Assembly (NCBI RefSeq): GCF_009909195.1
Contig: NZ_JAAAMU010000005.1
Location: 62,001 to 126,000 of the forward strand
Length of the DNA stretch: 64,000 nucleotides
DNA from: Paenibacillus sacheonensis
Lineage (GTDB): Bacteria > Bacillota > Bacilli > Paenibacillales > Paenibacillaceae
Direction: 5' to 3'
The position numbers were made by a program, and so were the translations under genes. Shown in pieces: positions 35,862 through 44,354 of this stretch (within the stretch, counting starts at the first letter, position 1; every line of letters starts with the position of its first letter). A model generated the notes under the pieces. It worked only from the letters and a program-made list of their open reading frames with translations. It did no database searches and was not told where the DNA came from.

Positions 35862-36037
35862 CTTGCATTTCCCCTTCTTCTGACATCTCTCGTCCCGCTG
35901 CTCAGTATAACAAATGCCGCTGCCGTGCTCACGCTATTTCCTGCATCGCAGCAGCTACAAAACCTTCGCGGTTATTTACACCGTCGAACCCATTCGGCCT
36001 TCCCGCCGCCCGATACGGCAAATTTCGACGTACAGGC

Positions 36038-36065
36038 ACGGATAGGCCGTCGCCCACATAGACTA
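36038..36065 (+). promoter_or_regulatory. Sigma-K/sigma-E type promoter of sigK
   Basis: AC at 36038 followed by 17 bases and CATAGACTA at 36057-36065 fits the sigma-K consensus AC-N16/17-CATANNNTA. The CATA -10 is also compatible with sigma-E, although no clear sigma-E -35 is at the right distance. It lies about 70 bases before the sigK start, in line with known sigE/sigK control of sigK in Bacillus. Confidence 0.6.
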
Positions 36066-36136
36066 TAGAACAGTCGAAAGGGCCAAGTGAATAGGTTCGT
36101 TCACATGCGCCGTTCAGCATGGAGGTGGCCGTTACG

Positions 36137-36838
36137 ATGCCTGGATTTTTTGCAGCGATCGCGTTGTTCATTAAGCAATTATCATTGCTTGTTTCGTATG
36201 TCAAAAACAACGCGTTCCCCCAGCCTCTTCAGGAAGAAGAAGAACTGAAGCATTTACAGCTCATGGCAGAAGGCAATCAGCAGTCGCGGAATTTGCTTAT
36301 CGAACATAACCTAAGGCTTGTCGCGCACATCGTCAAAAAATTCGACAACACCGGAGAAGGTCTAGAAGACCTGATTTCCATCGGCACGATCGGATTGATC
36401 AAAGCCATCGAGAGCTTCCAGTCCGGAAAAGGGACGAAGCTTGCGACCTTTGCGGCTCGCTGTATCGAGAATGAAATACTTATGCATCTCCGGTCGCTGA
36501 AGAAGACCCGCAAGGATGTCTCCCTGCACGATCCGATCGGAACGGACAAAGAAGGCAATGAGATTACGTTAATCGACATTTTGGGTACCGAGGCGGACGA
36601 CGTGGCGGATCGCGTTCAATTGAAGATCGAGAAGAGCAAAATATATAAAAATTTGGAAATTCTTGACGAGCGCGAAAAAGAAGTCGTCGTCGGCCGTTTC
36701 GGACTTATTACGGGCGGCGAAGAGCGGACGCAGCGCGAGATCGCCAAAGAGCTTGGGATATCGCGTTCCTATGTATCGCGGATCGAGAAGCGGGCTTTGA
36801 TGAAGCTCTATCATGAGTTTTATAAAGCGAAGAAGTAA
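36137..36838 (+). CDS. sigK: RNA polymerase sporulation sigma factor SigK (uninterrupted)
   Basis: A 233-aa sigma factor that directs late mother-cell transcription. A hydrophobic pro-sequence of ~20 residues ([17 protein letters not shown]) precedes [11 protein letters not shown], the usual mature N terminus, which implies SpoIVFB processing. Region 2 ([34 protein letters not shown]) and region 4 ([23 protein letters not shown]) are intact. The gene is continuous with no skin-type element. GGAGGTG lies 9 bases before ATG at 36137; an earlier in-frame ATG at 36119 overlaps that site. Confidence 0.96.
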   Translation: MPGFFAAIALFIKQLSLLVSYVKNNAFPQPLQEEEELKHLQLMAEGNQQSRNLLIEHNLRLVAHIVKKFDNTGEGLEDLISIGTIGLIKAIESFQSGKGTKLATFAARCIENEILMHLRSLKKTRKDVSLHDPIGTDKEGNEITLIDILGTEADDVADRVQLKIEKSKIYKNLEILDEREKEVVVGRFGLITGGEERTQREIAKELGISRSYVSRIEKRALMKLYHEFYKAKK

Positions 36839-36863
36839 AGGAAAGCCAAACATAAGAAAACGG

Positions 36864-36903
36864 ACAAATCGCCGGACGAACCGAGGTTCTCCAGCGATTT
36901 TGT
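36864..36903. terminator. Terminator between convergent sigK and HAD genes
   Basis: ACAAATCGCCGGA pairs imperfectly with TCCAGCGATTTTGT around an inner GAACC/GGTTC hairpin. T-rich ends on either strand suit the convergent sigK and HAD-hydrolase genes. Confidence 0.7.
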
Positions 36904-36915
36904 CGTATGCGGAGC

Positions 36916-37584
36916 TTAGGCTGAGATCATGTCCAGGAGCTCGGGCAATTCCCGGATCGTCAACGCAGCGCATGCCGGACGGCCAAGCCCATCTTCTTCC
37001 TTCCATATCCCCAGCATCCCCGCATGCATGCCGGCTTCGACATCATTGACGGGATGATCGCCGACGAAGATCGCTTCTTCCGGCCGGACGCCAAGCCGCT
37101 GCAGCGCCAATTGGAAGATACGGATATCCGGCTTCCGCAAACCTTCGATTTCCGACACGAGAATCTCGTCGAAATACCCTTCGATCCCCAGGCCGCGAAT
37201 AGTGTTCATTTGGAAATCGCCAAAGCCGTTGGTGATGATCCCAAGCTTATAATTCCGCAGCTTCAGCGCCTCCAGCATCTCGATCAGGCCCGGAAATCCG
37301 ATGCAATGATGTCGGAACGACAAGACGTAGTCGGCCAACAGCTCCTGCCAATCGAGCTCCAGCTGCCCTTCTTCGACCAGCGACTGATAGACGCGGTCCT
37401 TCCACACATATCCCTTCTGGTCCAGCTCGACGAAACGCCGTATGAACGCTTGCTTCCCCATCGCATGAAAGGCAGGAATACGCTGATATTGGTGCTCCAG
37501 AAACGAAGCCAGCGATTGGTCTCGGTTCAGCAGCGTTCCGTCCAAGTCAAATAAAACGGCTTTTAGGTTCGACCAGTTTATCAT
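36916..37584 (-). CDS. HAD family hydrolase
   Basis: A 222-aa phosphatase-like protein. HAD motif I is LFDLDGTLLNRD (nucleophile and acid Asp), motif II ITNGFGDFQ, Lys of motif III in EIEGLRKPDIRIF, and motif IV FVGDHPVNDV. A helical cap lies between residues ~20 and 90, as in HAD-IA/YjjG-like phosphatases. It is 30 bases downstream of rpiA in a GNAT-rpiA-HAD unit; the substrate may be a sugar phosphate or nucleotide. GGGGGAGG precedes its ATG. Confidence 0.88.
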   Translation of the reverse strand: MINWSNLKAVLFDLDGTLLNRDQSLASFLEHQYQRIPAFHAMGKQAFIRRFVELDQKGYVWKDRVYQSLVEEGQLELDWQELLADYVLSFRHHCIGFPGLIEMLEALKLRNYKLGIITNGFGDFQMNTIRGLGIEGYFDEILVSEIEGLRKPDIRIFQLALQRLGVRPEEAIFVGDHPVNDVEAGMHAGMLGIWKEEDGLGRPACAALTIRELPELLDMISA

Positions 37585-37614
37585 CGACGTCCTCCCCCAG
37601 ATCTCCGCCCGACA

Positions 37615-38283
37615 TTACCGCTGTAAGTACCGGACCGTCCCTTCGCTGCTGCCGATGATGACGGTATCGGCCATATTCACGAACAAGCCATGCTCCGCGA
37701 CCCCCGGAATCGCGAGCAGTTTGACGCTTAGTTCTGCCGGATGATCGATCACGCCGAATGCGCAATCGAGAATGAAGTTTCCGTTATCCGTCACGAAGGT
37801 CTTGCCTTCCGCGACCCGCAACACGGGATTGCAGCCCAGCGAGCGCACCTGCTTCATCGTCAGCTCATATGCGAACGGGGTGATTTCGACCGGCAGCGGA
37901 AATTGGCCCAGCTTGCGGACAAGCTTCGATTCATCGACGATGATGATCAATTTCGCGCTGTTCGACGCCAGAATCTTCTCTCTGAGCAGCGCTCCGCCGC
38001 CGCCTTTGATCAGGTGCAGCGATTCATCGACCTCGTCCGCGCCGTCGATCGTGAGATCGATCCCATCGATGGAAGCGAAAGGGACGGTTGGAATCCCGAG
38101 CTGCTGCGCCAGTTCTTCCGATTGCTTCGAGCTGGCAACGGTCCGAATGCGGAGTCCTTCCTTCACGCGAGCCGCGATTCCTTGAATGGCATGGTAGGCG
38201 GTCGTGCCCGTACCAAGTCCAACGATCATATCGTGTTCGAGATGCGTGACGGCTTGCTCCGCCGCCAGTTGTTTGGCGTTCAT
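37615..38283 (-). CDS. rpiA: Ribose-5-phosphate isomerase A
   Basis: A 222-aa enzyme interconverting ribose-5-phosphate and ribulose-5-phosphate in the pentose phosphate pathway. Family motifs are GLGTGTTAYHAI, VASSKQSEELA, DLTIDGADEVD, IKGGGGALLREKI with the catalytic Glu, and VDESKLV. Length is standard. It follows a GNAT gene by 36 bases and precedes a HAD hydrolase. Confidence 0.96.
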   Translation of the reverse strand: MNAKQLAAEQAVTHLEHDMIVGLGTGTTAYHAIQGIAARVKEGLRIRTVASSKQSEELAQQLGIPTVPFASIDGIDLTIDGADEVDESLHLIKGGGGALLREKILASNSAKLIIIVDESKLVRKLGQFPLPVEITPFAYELTMKQVRSLGCNPVLRVAEGKTFVTDNGNFILDCAFGVIDHPAELSVKLLAIPGVAEHGLFVNMADTVIIGSSEGTVRYLQR

Positions 38284-38319
38284 GTTCGTTCACCCTTGTC
38301 GGTATGTCTTATGTTTTGT

Positions 38320-38757
38320 TCAAGCCTCATCCTTCGGCACCGCAGTTTCGGCAGCCTGCGCCATCCTGCGCATGAACCGTCCCGGAACCTCCTCGAATCC
38401 ATATTGCCTGTAGAGCTCATGCGCATCCAACGTACCCAGCAGTCCCATTAAACCTTCGTATTCCTGCACGATCGCCTCGACCAGCTTCTTCCCGAGCCCT
38501 TGCCTCTGATAAGCCTCCAATACAAATACATCCGCTAAATAATACATCGTCGCGCCATCCGTAATGACGCGGGCGAACCCGACCTGCTCGTCCAAGTGAT
38601 AGACGCCATAACACGCCGAGTTCTCGATCGATTGCAATATCCGCTCCCGCGGCCGCTTGCTCGCCCAGTAGCTTCTAGCCAGATAATCCAATATGACGGC
38701 GTGGTCCAGCTTCGACTTATCATCGGATATAACGAACGAATCGAACCTCTTTTCCAT
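38320..38757 (-). CDS. GNAT family N-acetyltransferase
   Basis: A 145-aa acetyltransferase with acetyl-CoA-binding motif A (DVFVLEAYQRQGLGKKLVEAIV) and a C-terminal YRQYGFEEVPGRFM segment, close to B. subtilis YjaB/YesJ-like small acetyltransferases. Substrate is unknown. It is the first gene before rpiA. Its start overlaps the tail of an out-of-frame GNAT-gene remnant. Confidence 0.85.
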   Translation of the reverse strand: MEKRFDSFVISDDKSKLDHAVILDYLARSYWASKRPRERILQSIENSACYGVYHLDEQVGFARVITDGATMYYLADVFVLEAYQRQGLGKKLVEAIVQEYEGLMGLLGTLDAHELYRQYGFEEVPGRFMRRMAQAAETAVPKDEA

Positions 38758-38956
38758 CGGGCATGCCCCTTTCCTCTGTTTTGCCGGCAGGCGAGAATTC
38801 AGGGAACAGTGCCCATTCGCTCACGTGTTCCGGCTTCGCGAGGTACTCTTGCTCAAAATAGTACTGCGCCTCCGTTGGGCTGTCAAACTCCCCGACCGCG
38901 GCTTCGATATCGGCCCAGTGCTCCCCGTCTCCTTCGGAGATGGATCGGAAGAGTAG
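38720..38956 (-). pseudogene. N-terminal remnant of another GNAT acetyltransferase
   Basis: In the gap upstream of the 145-aa GNAT gene, a minus-strand frame without any usable start codon reads ISEGDGEHWADIEAAVGEF and, soon after, SPTEAQYYFEQEYLAKPEH. This resembles the N-terminal segment of a group of Firmicutes acetyltransferases (acid loop with HW.RIE..VGEF, then a yF..yl motif). The acetyl-CoA domain is missing: the frame runs on to a TGA at 38720 inside the next gene. It is most easily read as a 5'-truncated, decayed gene copy. The match is from memory and was not searched. Confidence 0.45.
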
Positions 38957-39012
38957 CTTAGTTGATAGGCAATTGGTTGATAGGCGATATTCCGTTAATA
39001 CGAAGAGAAGAT

Positions 39013-39309
39013 TTAGCCCTTACGCCACTTCACTTTATTGATCTCCTCTTTGAGTCTAAAGCAGGTCTCAAGATCAATATCGTAGCAGTTAGCGATCGCC
39101 GCCACATAATAAAGCACGTCATAGAGTTCTTCTTCTATGGTTCCCTTGATCGTATCGCTTGCTTCCAATCTTCTGTTCTTGCGTATGACTTCGGCGAGTT
39201 CCCCTGTTTCTTCTATCAGCTTATAGAAATAATGTTCCTTCAAAGTCGGATTGTGATCCGTTGATTTGATATACGCCTGTAATTCTCTGAGCGTTAGGTT
39301 CTCTTCCAT
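39013..39309 (-). CDS. MazG-like nucleotide pyrophosphohydrolase
   Basis: A 98-aa single-domain protein of the all-alpha NTP-PPase (MazG) superfamily. The metal-binding pattern is YKLIEETGELAEVIR followed by IEEELYDVLYYVAAIAN. These enzymes hydrolyse (d)NTPs to monophosphates and pyrophosphate. GGAGG sits 4-5 bases before its ATG, which lies inside the end of the preceding gene (16-base overlap). Confidence 0.87.
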   Translation of the reverse strand: MEENLTLRELQAYIKSTDHNPTLKEHYFYKLIEETGELAEVIRKNRRLEASDTIKGTIEEELYDVLYYVAAIANCYDIDLETCFRLKEEINKVKWRKG

Positions 39310-39917
39310 ACAGCCTCCGTTGCCCCATAGTACGCTGCTTTGCAGATTCTCACCGTCTCTTCAAGCACGGCGATCGTTTCTTGCATATCCAGTATTTCCA
39401 GATCCTGATCCTTCGCATCGTCTTTCAGTTCAAAATCCTTCGTTAAATCCTCAATAATATCAGGCAGGAAGCGATAATCGATCTCGTCCATGTCGACGGG
39501 TTGAATCTGCAATGGCTTCAACGTTAGCGAATAATAGTCGATGAGCTTACCGTTCAGTCGCCAGAAATCCCGGTAATACTTCCCCTGGGCTTCTTTCTTT
39601 TCCGGCTGAGGCAGCCATTTGATCTTCGGCTTGTAGATGCTGTCTACCCACATGCGATCTGCAATCAAATGATAATAGTAGCCCAAGATAAAAGGAGCTG
39701 CCATATGTTTCACGTATTTCGCATGGAATCCCTCGAGATCGATATCCTGCTTACCCTCAGCATCCATTTGGATAAAATGCGATCTGCCCTTCGGTTCGTT
39801 CATATTCTTGTTCACGTCGGGCGCTATCCCGCCAAGCAGAAACTGCTCTTCGTCCGCGATTGGCAGCTCTCTTGCCAACAGCGTACCGATGCTATAATGC
39901 ATGATTCTCGATCCCAT
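39294..39917 (-). CDS. Zinc-dependent phospholipase C-like family protein
   Basis: A 207-aa protein starting MGSRIMHYSIGTLLAREL, with LLGGIAPDVNKN, RSHFIQ and FILGYYYHLIADRMW spaced like the His/Asp metal ligands of the zinc_dep_PLPC family (alpha-helical hydrolases). No signal peptide is visible, so it is cytoplasmic. Its end overlaps mazG by 16 bases. GGAGGGGAATCGACA precedes the ATG. Actual activity is unproven. Confidence 0.7.
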   Translation of the reverse strand: MGSRIMHYSIGTLLARELPIADEEQFLLGGIAPDVNKNMNEPKGRSHFIQMDAEGKQDIDLEGFHAKYVKHMAAPFILGYYYHLIADRMWVDSIYKPKIKWLPQPEKKEAQGKYYRDFWRLNGKLIDYYSLTLKPLQIQPVDMDEIDYRFLPDIIEDLTKDFELKDDAKDQDLEILDMQETIAVLEETVRICKAAYYGATEAVWKRT

Positions 39918-39964
39918 TGTCGATTCCCCTCCGCTGCATGTCGGTCTGCTGCTTGAACGTCTGA

Positions 39965-40057
39965 TTAGAAATCGCAGCCGGAAACGGCTTGATCGTAGGA
40001 TAAACGATAGGCTTTCAACTCGGCCTTCGCAGGCATGTCATGCCATTCCGCAGCCAT
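39965..40057 (-). CDS. Possible 30-aa small protein
   Basis: A short minus-strand frame (begins MAAEWHDMPAKAE, ends in CDF and TAA) lies 14 bases after the GNAT stop at 40072. Composition is protein-like, but only a weak GCGGA site is present. It could be a real micro-protein or the tail of a lost gene. Confidence 0.2.
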   Translation of the reverse strand: MAAEWHDMPAKAELKAYRLSYDQAVSGCDF

Positions 40058-40071
40058 TTAATCCGCCGCTG

Positions 40072-40575
40072 TCACCTTTTCTCGTACAAACTCGCGCTCC
40101 AATCGGCAGCATCCAAGCGTCGTATGTAGGCATAGCCCATCTCCCGATAATATTGATTCAGCCGCGCATTATCGGCCATGCAATCCAGCCGGACGAGCGT
40201 CTTGCCCTCCTGCCGAATCTGTTCTTCCGCCGCATGCAGGAGATGCCCGCCGAGTCCCTGTCCCTCGTAATCCCGATGCACGGCGAAGCGGTGGATGTAT
40301 CCGGCATCGGGCGAATCAAGCTCCTTCCAAATCAACGGATCCGACCATGTGATGGTGTACGTCCCGACTACGGCATCGTTCCAATACGCCAGATAGACAT
40401 GCGCGCCGTCCGCCATGAATTCCGTTACCTGGTCGAGATGAAAATACTCCGGCCGCCATTGAAAGATGCCTTTCGCGTTCAGCCACCTGGCTGACATTTG
40501 CCACAGGTCCAGCACGATCGACGCTTCTTCCGCCTTGGCAGGCCGGGTTATGATGTGCGCTTGAAGCTGCTCCAC
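40072..40575 (-). CDS. GNAT family N-acetyltransferase
   Basis: A 167-aa acetyltransferase. Motif A is FAVHRDYEGQGLGGHLLHAAEEQI near residue 105, with motif B LDCMADNARLNQYYREMGYAYI after it. Substrate is unknown. It is one of four intact GNAT genes within 5 kb, not related closely to each other. The in-frame start is followed by ITRPAKAEEASIVL, a usual GNAT first strand. Confidence 0.85.
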   Translation of the reverse strand: MEQLQAHIITRPAKAEEASIVLDLWQMSARWLNAKGIFQWRPEYFHLDQVTEFMADGAHVYLAYWNDAVVGTYTITWSDPLIWKELDSPDAGYIHRFAVHRDYEGQGLGGHLLHAAEEQIRQEGKTLVRLDCMADNARLNQYYREMGYAYIRRLDAADWSASLYEKR

Positions 40576-40670
40576 TGTTTATCCCTCCTAGGACAAAGTC
40601 TTGATTATTCATGAGTTACGTTCCTCCGTTAGTTATCGGTCCATTCATTGTTAAACTGCGAGGCCTTCGT

Positions 40671-40982
40671 CTAGTCATCCTTTTGCACCGAATCCCTGAA
40701 TGACAAACCGTTCGCCTCCAGAGCCGCCCTAAGCTTGGGAAGCGATCCCGGCCCCATGCCGTGGAATTTCAATATTTCCGCTTCGCTGCACGCGGACAGC
40801 TGCTGAACCGTCGTGATTCCGCGGTTCTCCAAAGCTCGTCTCGCCGGCGCCGAAAGGACGGCTAGAAATCCGCTTTCGGGCTTGAGCTCATTCTCGCAGA
40901 CCGGGCATGTGGGACAGTCGGTGCTTTTGTAGTATTGGTGACCTTTGTTGCAGGTTCTCAGCGTTTTCTTCACGGCTGCCAT
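40671..40982 (-). CDS. Zn-ribbon plus RNAP alpha-CTD-like helix-hairpin-helix protein
   Basis: A 103-aa protein. Residues ~11-30 form a zinc knuckle (CNKGHQYYKSTDCPTCPVC) and residues ~45-95 an alpha-CTD-like HhH fold (LSAPARRALENRGITTVQQL, LKFHGMGPGSLPKLRAAL). Small proteins of this type are common in Firmicutes and may bind DNA; function is unknown. Confidence 0.75.
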   Translation of the reverse strand: MAAVKKTLRTCNKGHQYYKSTDCPTCPVCENELKPESGFLAVLSAPARRALENRGITTVQQLSACSEAEILKFHGMGPGSLPKLRAALEANGLSFRDSVQKDD

Positions 40983-41125
40983 TCGATCAACTCCTTTGAA
41001 CTCATGATCGATCCACCTTCATTTCAATTCGTGAACAACTGCAAATACGGCAGCAGACACGCCGCTGCGGCCGCAAAGCAAACATGACTTCGACTTCAAT
41101 TACTTTGGTACGATTCGCTTTCACT

Positions 41126-41557
41126 TCACTTGATCCCCTCATCAACATAAGGGATTTCATGTCCCGCTATCAACCTATGAAGTCCGCCAGGATAGTAAGG
41201 CATGAGTTCATCGGCTTGTTCAATGGCGATCCAAGCGATTTCCGCGATCTCGTCCGGCCGCTGAAGCGTTTCTTCGCCCCCGATGATTTCCGCCCGAAAC
41301 GTATAGAAGATCGCATGGTTTTGAGATTTCGTGTACTTGCATTCATTTATGGCAACGACGCCATAGACGCGAACATCCAGTCCGGTCTCTTCCTTCGCTT
41401 CCCTTACGGCAGCTTGTTCCAAGGTTTCATCGGCCTCGACCGCCCCGCCGGGTAGCGACCATCTGAAATCTCCGGCATCGCCGACATTTTTGACCATCAA
41501 CACTTTCGTTCGGGATAGATCCGTAATTAAGGAATAGGTAACATCGACTCTCTGCAT
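41126..41557 (-). CDS. NUDIX hydrolase
   Basis: A 143-aa protein with the full Nudix box [26 protein letters not shown] (Gx5Ex7REUXEEXGU pattern) at residues ~38-62. It hydrolyses a nucleoside diphosphate linked to another group; substrate cannot be told. ATG at 41557 has GGGAGG about 9 bases before and is preferred to upstream in-frame ATGs. Confidence 0.9.
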   Translation of the reverse strand: MQRVDVTYSLITDLSRTKVLMVKNVGDAGDFRWSLPGGAVEADETLEQAAVREAKEETGLDVRVYGVVAINECKYTKSQNHAIFYTFRAEIIGGEETLQRPDEIAEIAWIAIEQADELMPYYPGGLHRLIAGHEIPYVDEGIK

Positions 41558-41647
41558 AGCGCTGCGCCTCCCTGGCTCTAATTCGACACGTGCATCCGCG
41601 CGGGTATTCATCTGGCAATTCATTTACCGTCCAGCGGGGAAATCGGT

Positions 41648-42283
41648 TCAGTTCTCCACGGTTTCCTCCTTATAATGCGAGATATCGCCATGAAGCAGGA
41701 TGGCATGACCGTCCTGACGAATCTCGATTTTACTTAAACAGGTCGGGTGAATATAGGGAGGATTCCAGAGATCCTTCAAGGCGCGGTTTTCAAAATACGC
41801 CATCAGGAGCTTCACCACTACCGTGTGGGCGACAATCAGAATGGCTTTGCCTGCATGCTCCTCGACGATCTGGCGCAGCCGGGCGACCGCTCGTTCGGAC
41901 ACGTCTTGAAAGGCTTCCGCATCCTGCACCTGGAACGCTTCGGGGTCATTCCAAAAATGATGAAATTGTACGGGATGCAAGCTCTTGGCTTCGTCCTGAT
42001 TCATCCCTTCCCATAGGCCGAGCCGGATTTCCTTGAAGCCGTCGCTCGTATGAAGCGGTATGCTTCTGTCCGATCCGATGATCTCCGCCGTCCGACGAGC
42101 TCTCGGGCTGGTACTCGAATAGATCACGTCAATCGTTATGCTGCGCATCGACTCGCCTAACCAGCTCGCTTGCTTCACGCCGAGCTCCGTCAGCGGAGAA
42201 TCTTCATGGCCTTGAAATCTGCGCTGCGTATTCCATTCTGTTTGACCATGTCTGACCAGATATACGAGCGTCGGCTCCTGCAT
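41648..42283 (-). CDS. Histidine phosphatase family protein (phosphoglycerate mutase-like)
   Basis: A 211-aa enzyme. The RHG motif with catalytic His is LVRHGQTEWN at residues ~9-18, the conserved Glu/Arg region is IYSSTSPRARRTAE, and the second His lies in LIVAHTVVVK. Similar to cobC/PhoE-type phosphatases. GGGGAGG 7 bases before 42283 selects this start. No cobalamin gene is nearby, so the substrate is open. Confidence 0.88.
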   Translation of the reverse strand: MQEPTLVYLVRHGQTEWNTQRRFQGHEDSPLTELGVKQASWLGESMRSITIDVIYSSTSPRARRTAEIIGSDRSIPLHTSDGFKEIRLGLWEGMNQDEAKSLHPVQFHHFWNDPEAFQVQDAEAFQDVSERAVARLRQIVEEHAGKAILIVAHTVVVKLLMAYFENRALKDLWNPPYIHPTCLSKIEIRQDGHAILLHGDISHYKEETVEN

Positions 42284-42337
42284 GGAACAACCTCCCCTTT
42301 CGAGTATCAACGTTTCCTCCAATAAACGGCGTTATGA

Positions 42338-42796
42338 CTATAAGTCCAGCCTTAGCCTAATCATGTCCGTGCATTGGATCCCGTCTTCATAGATCTCCTC
42401 TGCATAATTTCGAATGAAGAAGCCTTTATCGATGCCGATGATCCGAAACCCACAGGACTGATACAGGTTAAGCGGATGGACGCTGGAATTGCCAGTCCCG
42501 ATCTCGACATGCTTCGCTCCCCGCTTCTTCGCTTCTTCTATGGCTTCGAGCATTAAGCGTTTTCCGATCCCCTGCCTCCGGAACGCTTCCTTAACGGCGA
42601 TATTGATGATCTCCAAAGCGTACGGCGCTATTTCCACGAGAACGAATTCTCCGACTACCTCGTCATTTCGATAAGCCAAATAACACTGGCCTTTCTGAAT
42701 GTAGGCCTCTACTAGCTCCCTGGATGGATCGGCAAGCAGCAAGAGATCATAGGGGATCTCTTCCTTGTCTTCCAGTCTTCGAATGCGGAACTCCAT
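42338..42796 (-). CDS. GNAT family N-acetyltransferase
   Basis: A 152-aa acetyltransferase with motif A NIAVKEAFRRQGIGKRLMLEAIEEA and motif B IGTGNSSVHPLNLYQSCGFRIIG. The arrangement (IEIGTGN, then YQKCGF) resembles B. subtilis YvbK/aminoglycoside-acetyltransferase-like proteins. Substrate unknown. Confidence 0.86.
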   Translation of the reverse strand: MEFRIRRLEDKEEIPYDLLLLADPSRELVEAYIQKGQCYLAYRNDEVVGEFVLVEIAPYALEIINIAVKEAFRRQGIGKRLMLEAIEEAKKRGAKHVEIGTGNSSVHPLNLYQSCGFRIIGIDKGFFIRNYAEEIYEDGIQCTDMIRLRLDL

Positions 42797-42844
42797 GAGT
42801 CAAACTCTCCTTCTTGCGGCACCCGAAATGACAGCTCATGCCCG

Positions 42845-43297
42845 TTATTCGAATTTCTTGAGAAACCCTGTCTTGAGTCCTTTCCTGTAGCCGGCTTGCT
42901 CGTAGAAGCGATGCACCTCGTCGCGCGTCGATCCCGTTAACAGCATGACTTTGTAGCAATTGTATGCCCGACAAATGTCATCCGCCTTCTGGAGCACCGC
43001 CCGCCCCAGCCCTTGCTTTCTATAATCGCCGTGCGTGACGACATTTTCGATCAGACCATACGGCCTGGCGCCTCGCGTTACGTTTTTCAAAATGCTCAGC
43101 ACGCAAGTGGAGACGAGCCTGCCATCCCGTTCCATGACGATGATCTTCATGTAGGGGTCCGTCATGATTTCGCTCCACAGCCGTTGGAGGGCTTCCTGGT
43201 CTACGATGTCTGCATCCTGCTCGTGCAAATGCTTATACAGGTCAAGCAATTGGGGCAGTTCGTCCGGTTGAATCATTCGAGCCGGATTGTCCGTCAT
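42845..43297 (-). CDS. GNAT family N-acetyltransferase
   Basis: A 150-aa acetyltransferase: RMIQPDELPQLLDLYKHLH at the N terminus, motif A ENVVTHGDYRKQGLGRAVLQKA, and MLLTGSTRDEVHRFYEQAGY at the C-terminal part. GAGGTGTAT precedes ATG at 43297; the 20-residue upstream extension lacks a site. Substrate unknown. Confidence 0.86.
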   Translation of the reverse strand: MTDNPARMIQPDELPQLLDLYKHLHEQDADIVDQEALQRLWSEIMTDPYMKIIVMERDGRLVSTCVLSILKNVTRGARPYGLIENVVTHGDYRKQGLGRAVLQKADDICRAYNCYKVMLLTGSTRDEVHRFYEQAGYRKGLKTGFLKKFE

Positions 43298-43343
43298 ATA
43301 CACACCTCTTCTAACGAAGAATACGATCGTAAAGTTATCGTTA

Positions 43344-43769
43344 TCAAGACCTGTCATTTATCAAATTGTGAAGGATCTTATACTCTCTGCTGCTAATGAC
43401 AGATTGGGAACTTCCATAGTTTAGCGTAAACCGTCTTCCGTCCTTGTCCCGATACCGTCTGATATATCTTCCTGAACCAATGTCTTGGCTGTCTCCCAAA
43501 ATTCCGATTACTTCACCATACGTCATATTCGGAGAAACCTGCTTCAGCTGTTCCAAGGAGACGATTTGAGCTGGCGTATTAGGCGCATTCGGTGAAACCA
43601 CCGCATTCTGTTTATCCGATGATTGATTAGAGTCTGTACACCCCAACAACGCAAAGGATAATGCACCGACGATCAACATGGGTTTCGTCGCTCGCACGAC
43701 TCTTTTTCCGACTCCGCATGCAGAACCGCATATTGCGATCACTTTGCTTTTGCTCAGCTCTTGGCTCAA
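43344..43769 (-). CDS. Lipoprotein with BLIP/SmpA-like domain
   Basis: A 141-aa protein. A long basic N terminus is followed by the hydrophobic stretch MLIVGALSFALLGC, with a lipobox at the Cys. The C-terminal part (LKQVSPNMTYGEVIGILGDSQDI, YRDKDGRRFTLNYG) has the short alpha-beta pattern of BLIP/SmpA-OmlA-like domains. The TTG at 43769 has GGAGG 8 bases upstream. An alternative is initiation at the Met before LIVGAL, which would give a more ordinary signal peptide. Function unknown. Confidence 0.65.
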   Translation of the reverse strand: MSQELSKSKVIAICGSACGVGKRVVRATKPMLIVGALSFALLGCTDSNQSSDKQNAVVSPNAPNTPAQIVSLEQLKQVSPNMTYGEVIGILGDSQDIGSGRYIRRYRDKDGRRFTLNYGSSQSVISSREYKILHNLINDRS

Positions 43770-43786
43770 GATGCTCACCTCCGCCG

Positions 43787-44323
43787 CTACACCTCTAATT
43801 GATACTTCCGCAAATAGGCTTCTCTCAATTCTCGATTCGTTTCAAGATTAGGATCCACTCTGCTCGATTCGAGGCTGATCAGTTTCCCTGCGGCATAGGT
43901 GCAATGCTGTTCGTAGCAATGGGAATCCTTCATCATGATTTCAACGGATTGTGGAAGATTGGCCGCGAGCCCCATGTTGCTCGGATCCAATATCCACGGA
44001 ATCGATTTCCAGTCCAGCAGTCCCTCTTCGGTTCTTATCGGCGTTTCATAGACCAAGGAATCCTTAACCTTCGCATGATAAAGATACATGCCTCCGACAT
44101 GGCTATCGTTAACCGTCCACGTGATCAAGCCTTTGAAAAACAGATCATAGTCGACGATGCTTGTTTCCTCGAAAATTTCCCTTATCATCGAGTCCCTGGG
44201 AAGCTCGTTCGCCTCGATTTTTCCGCCCACGCCGTTCCAGCAGCCCATCCACGGTTTGAAGTTTCGATTGAGCAGCAGGATGTGATCCTTGCGTTGAATG
44301 AAGCAAATATTGTAGTTGATCAT
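43787..44323 (-). CDS. NUDIX hydrolase
   Basis: A 178-aa protein. The Nudix box is GGKIEANELPRDSMIREIFEETSI at residues ~33-56 (final Gly replaced by Ser), preceded by WMGCWNGVG, typical of MutT/8-oxo-dGTP diphosphatase-like YtkD members. It has a C-terminal extension of ~50 residues. Substrate is uncertain. Confidence 0.85.
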   Translation of the reverse strand: MINYNICFIQRKDHILLLNRNFKPWMGCWNGVGGKIEANELPRDSMIREIFEETSIVDYDLFFKGLITWTVNDSHVGGMYLYHAKVKDSLVYETPIRTEEGLLDWKSIPWILDPSNMGLAANLPQSVEIMMKDSHCYEQHCTYAAGKLISLESSRVDPNLETNRELREAYLRKYQLEV

Positions 44324-44354
44324 AGCGATTCCGTTCTCCTGATTTGGGTTTTAT

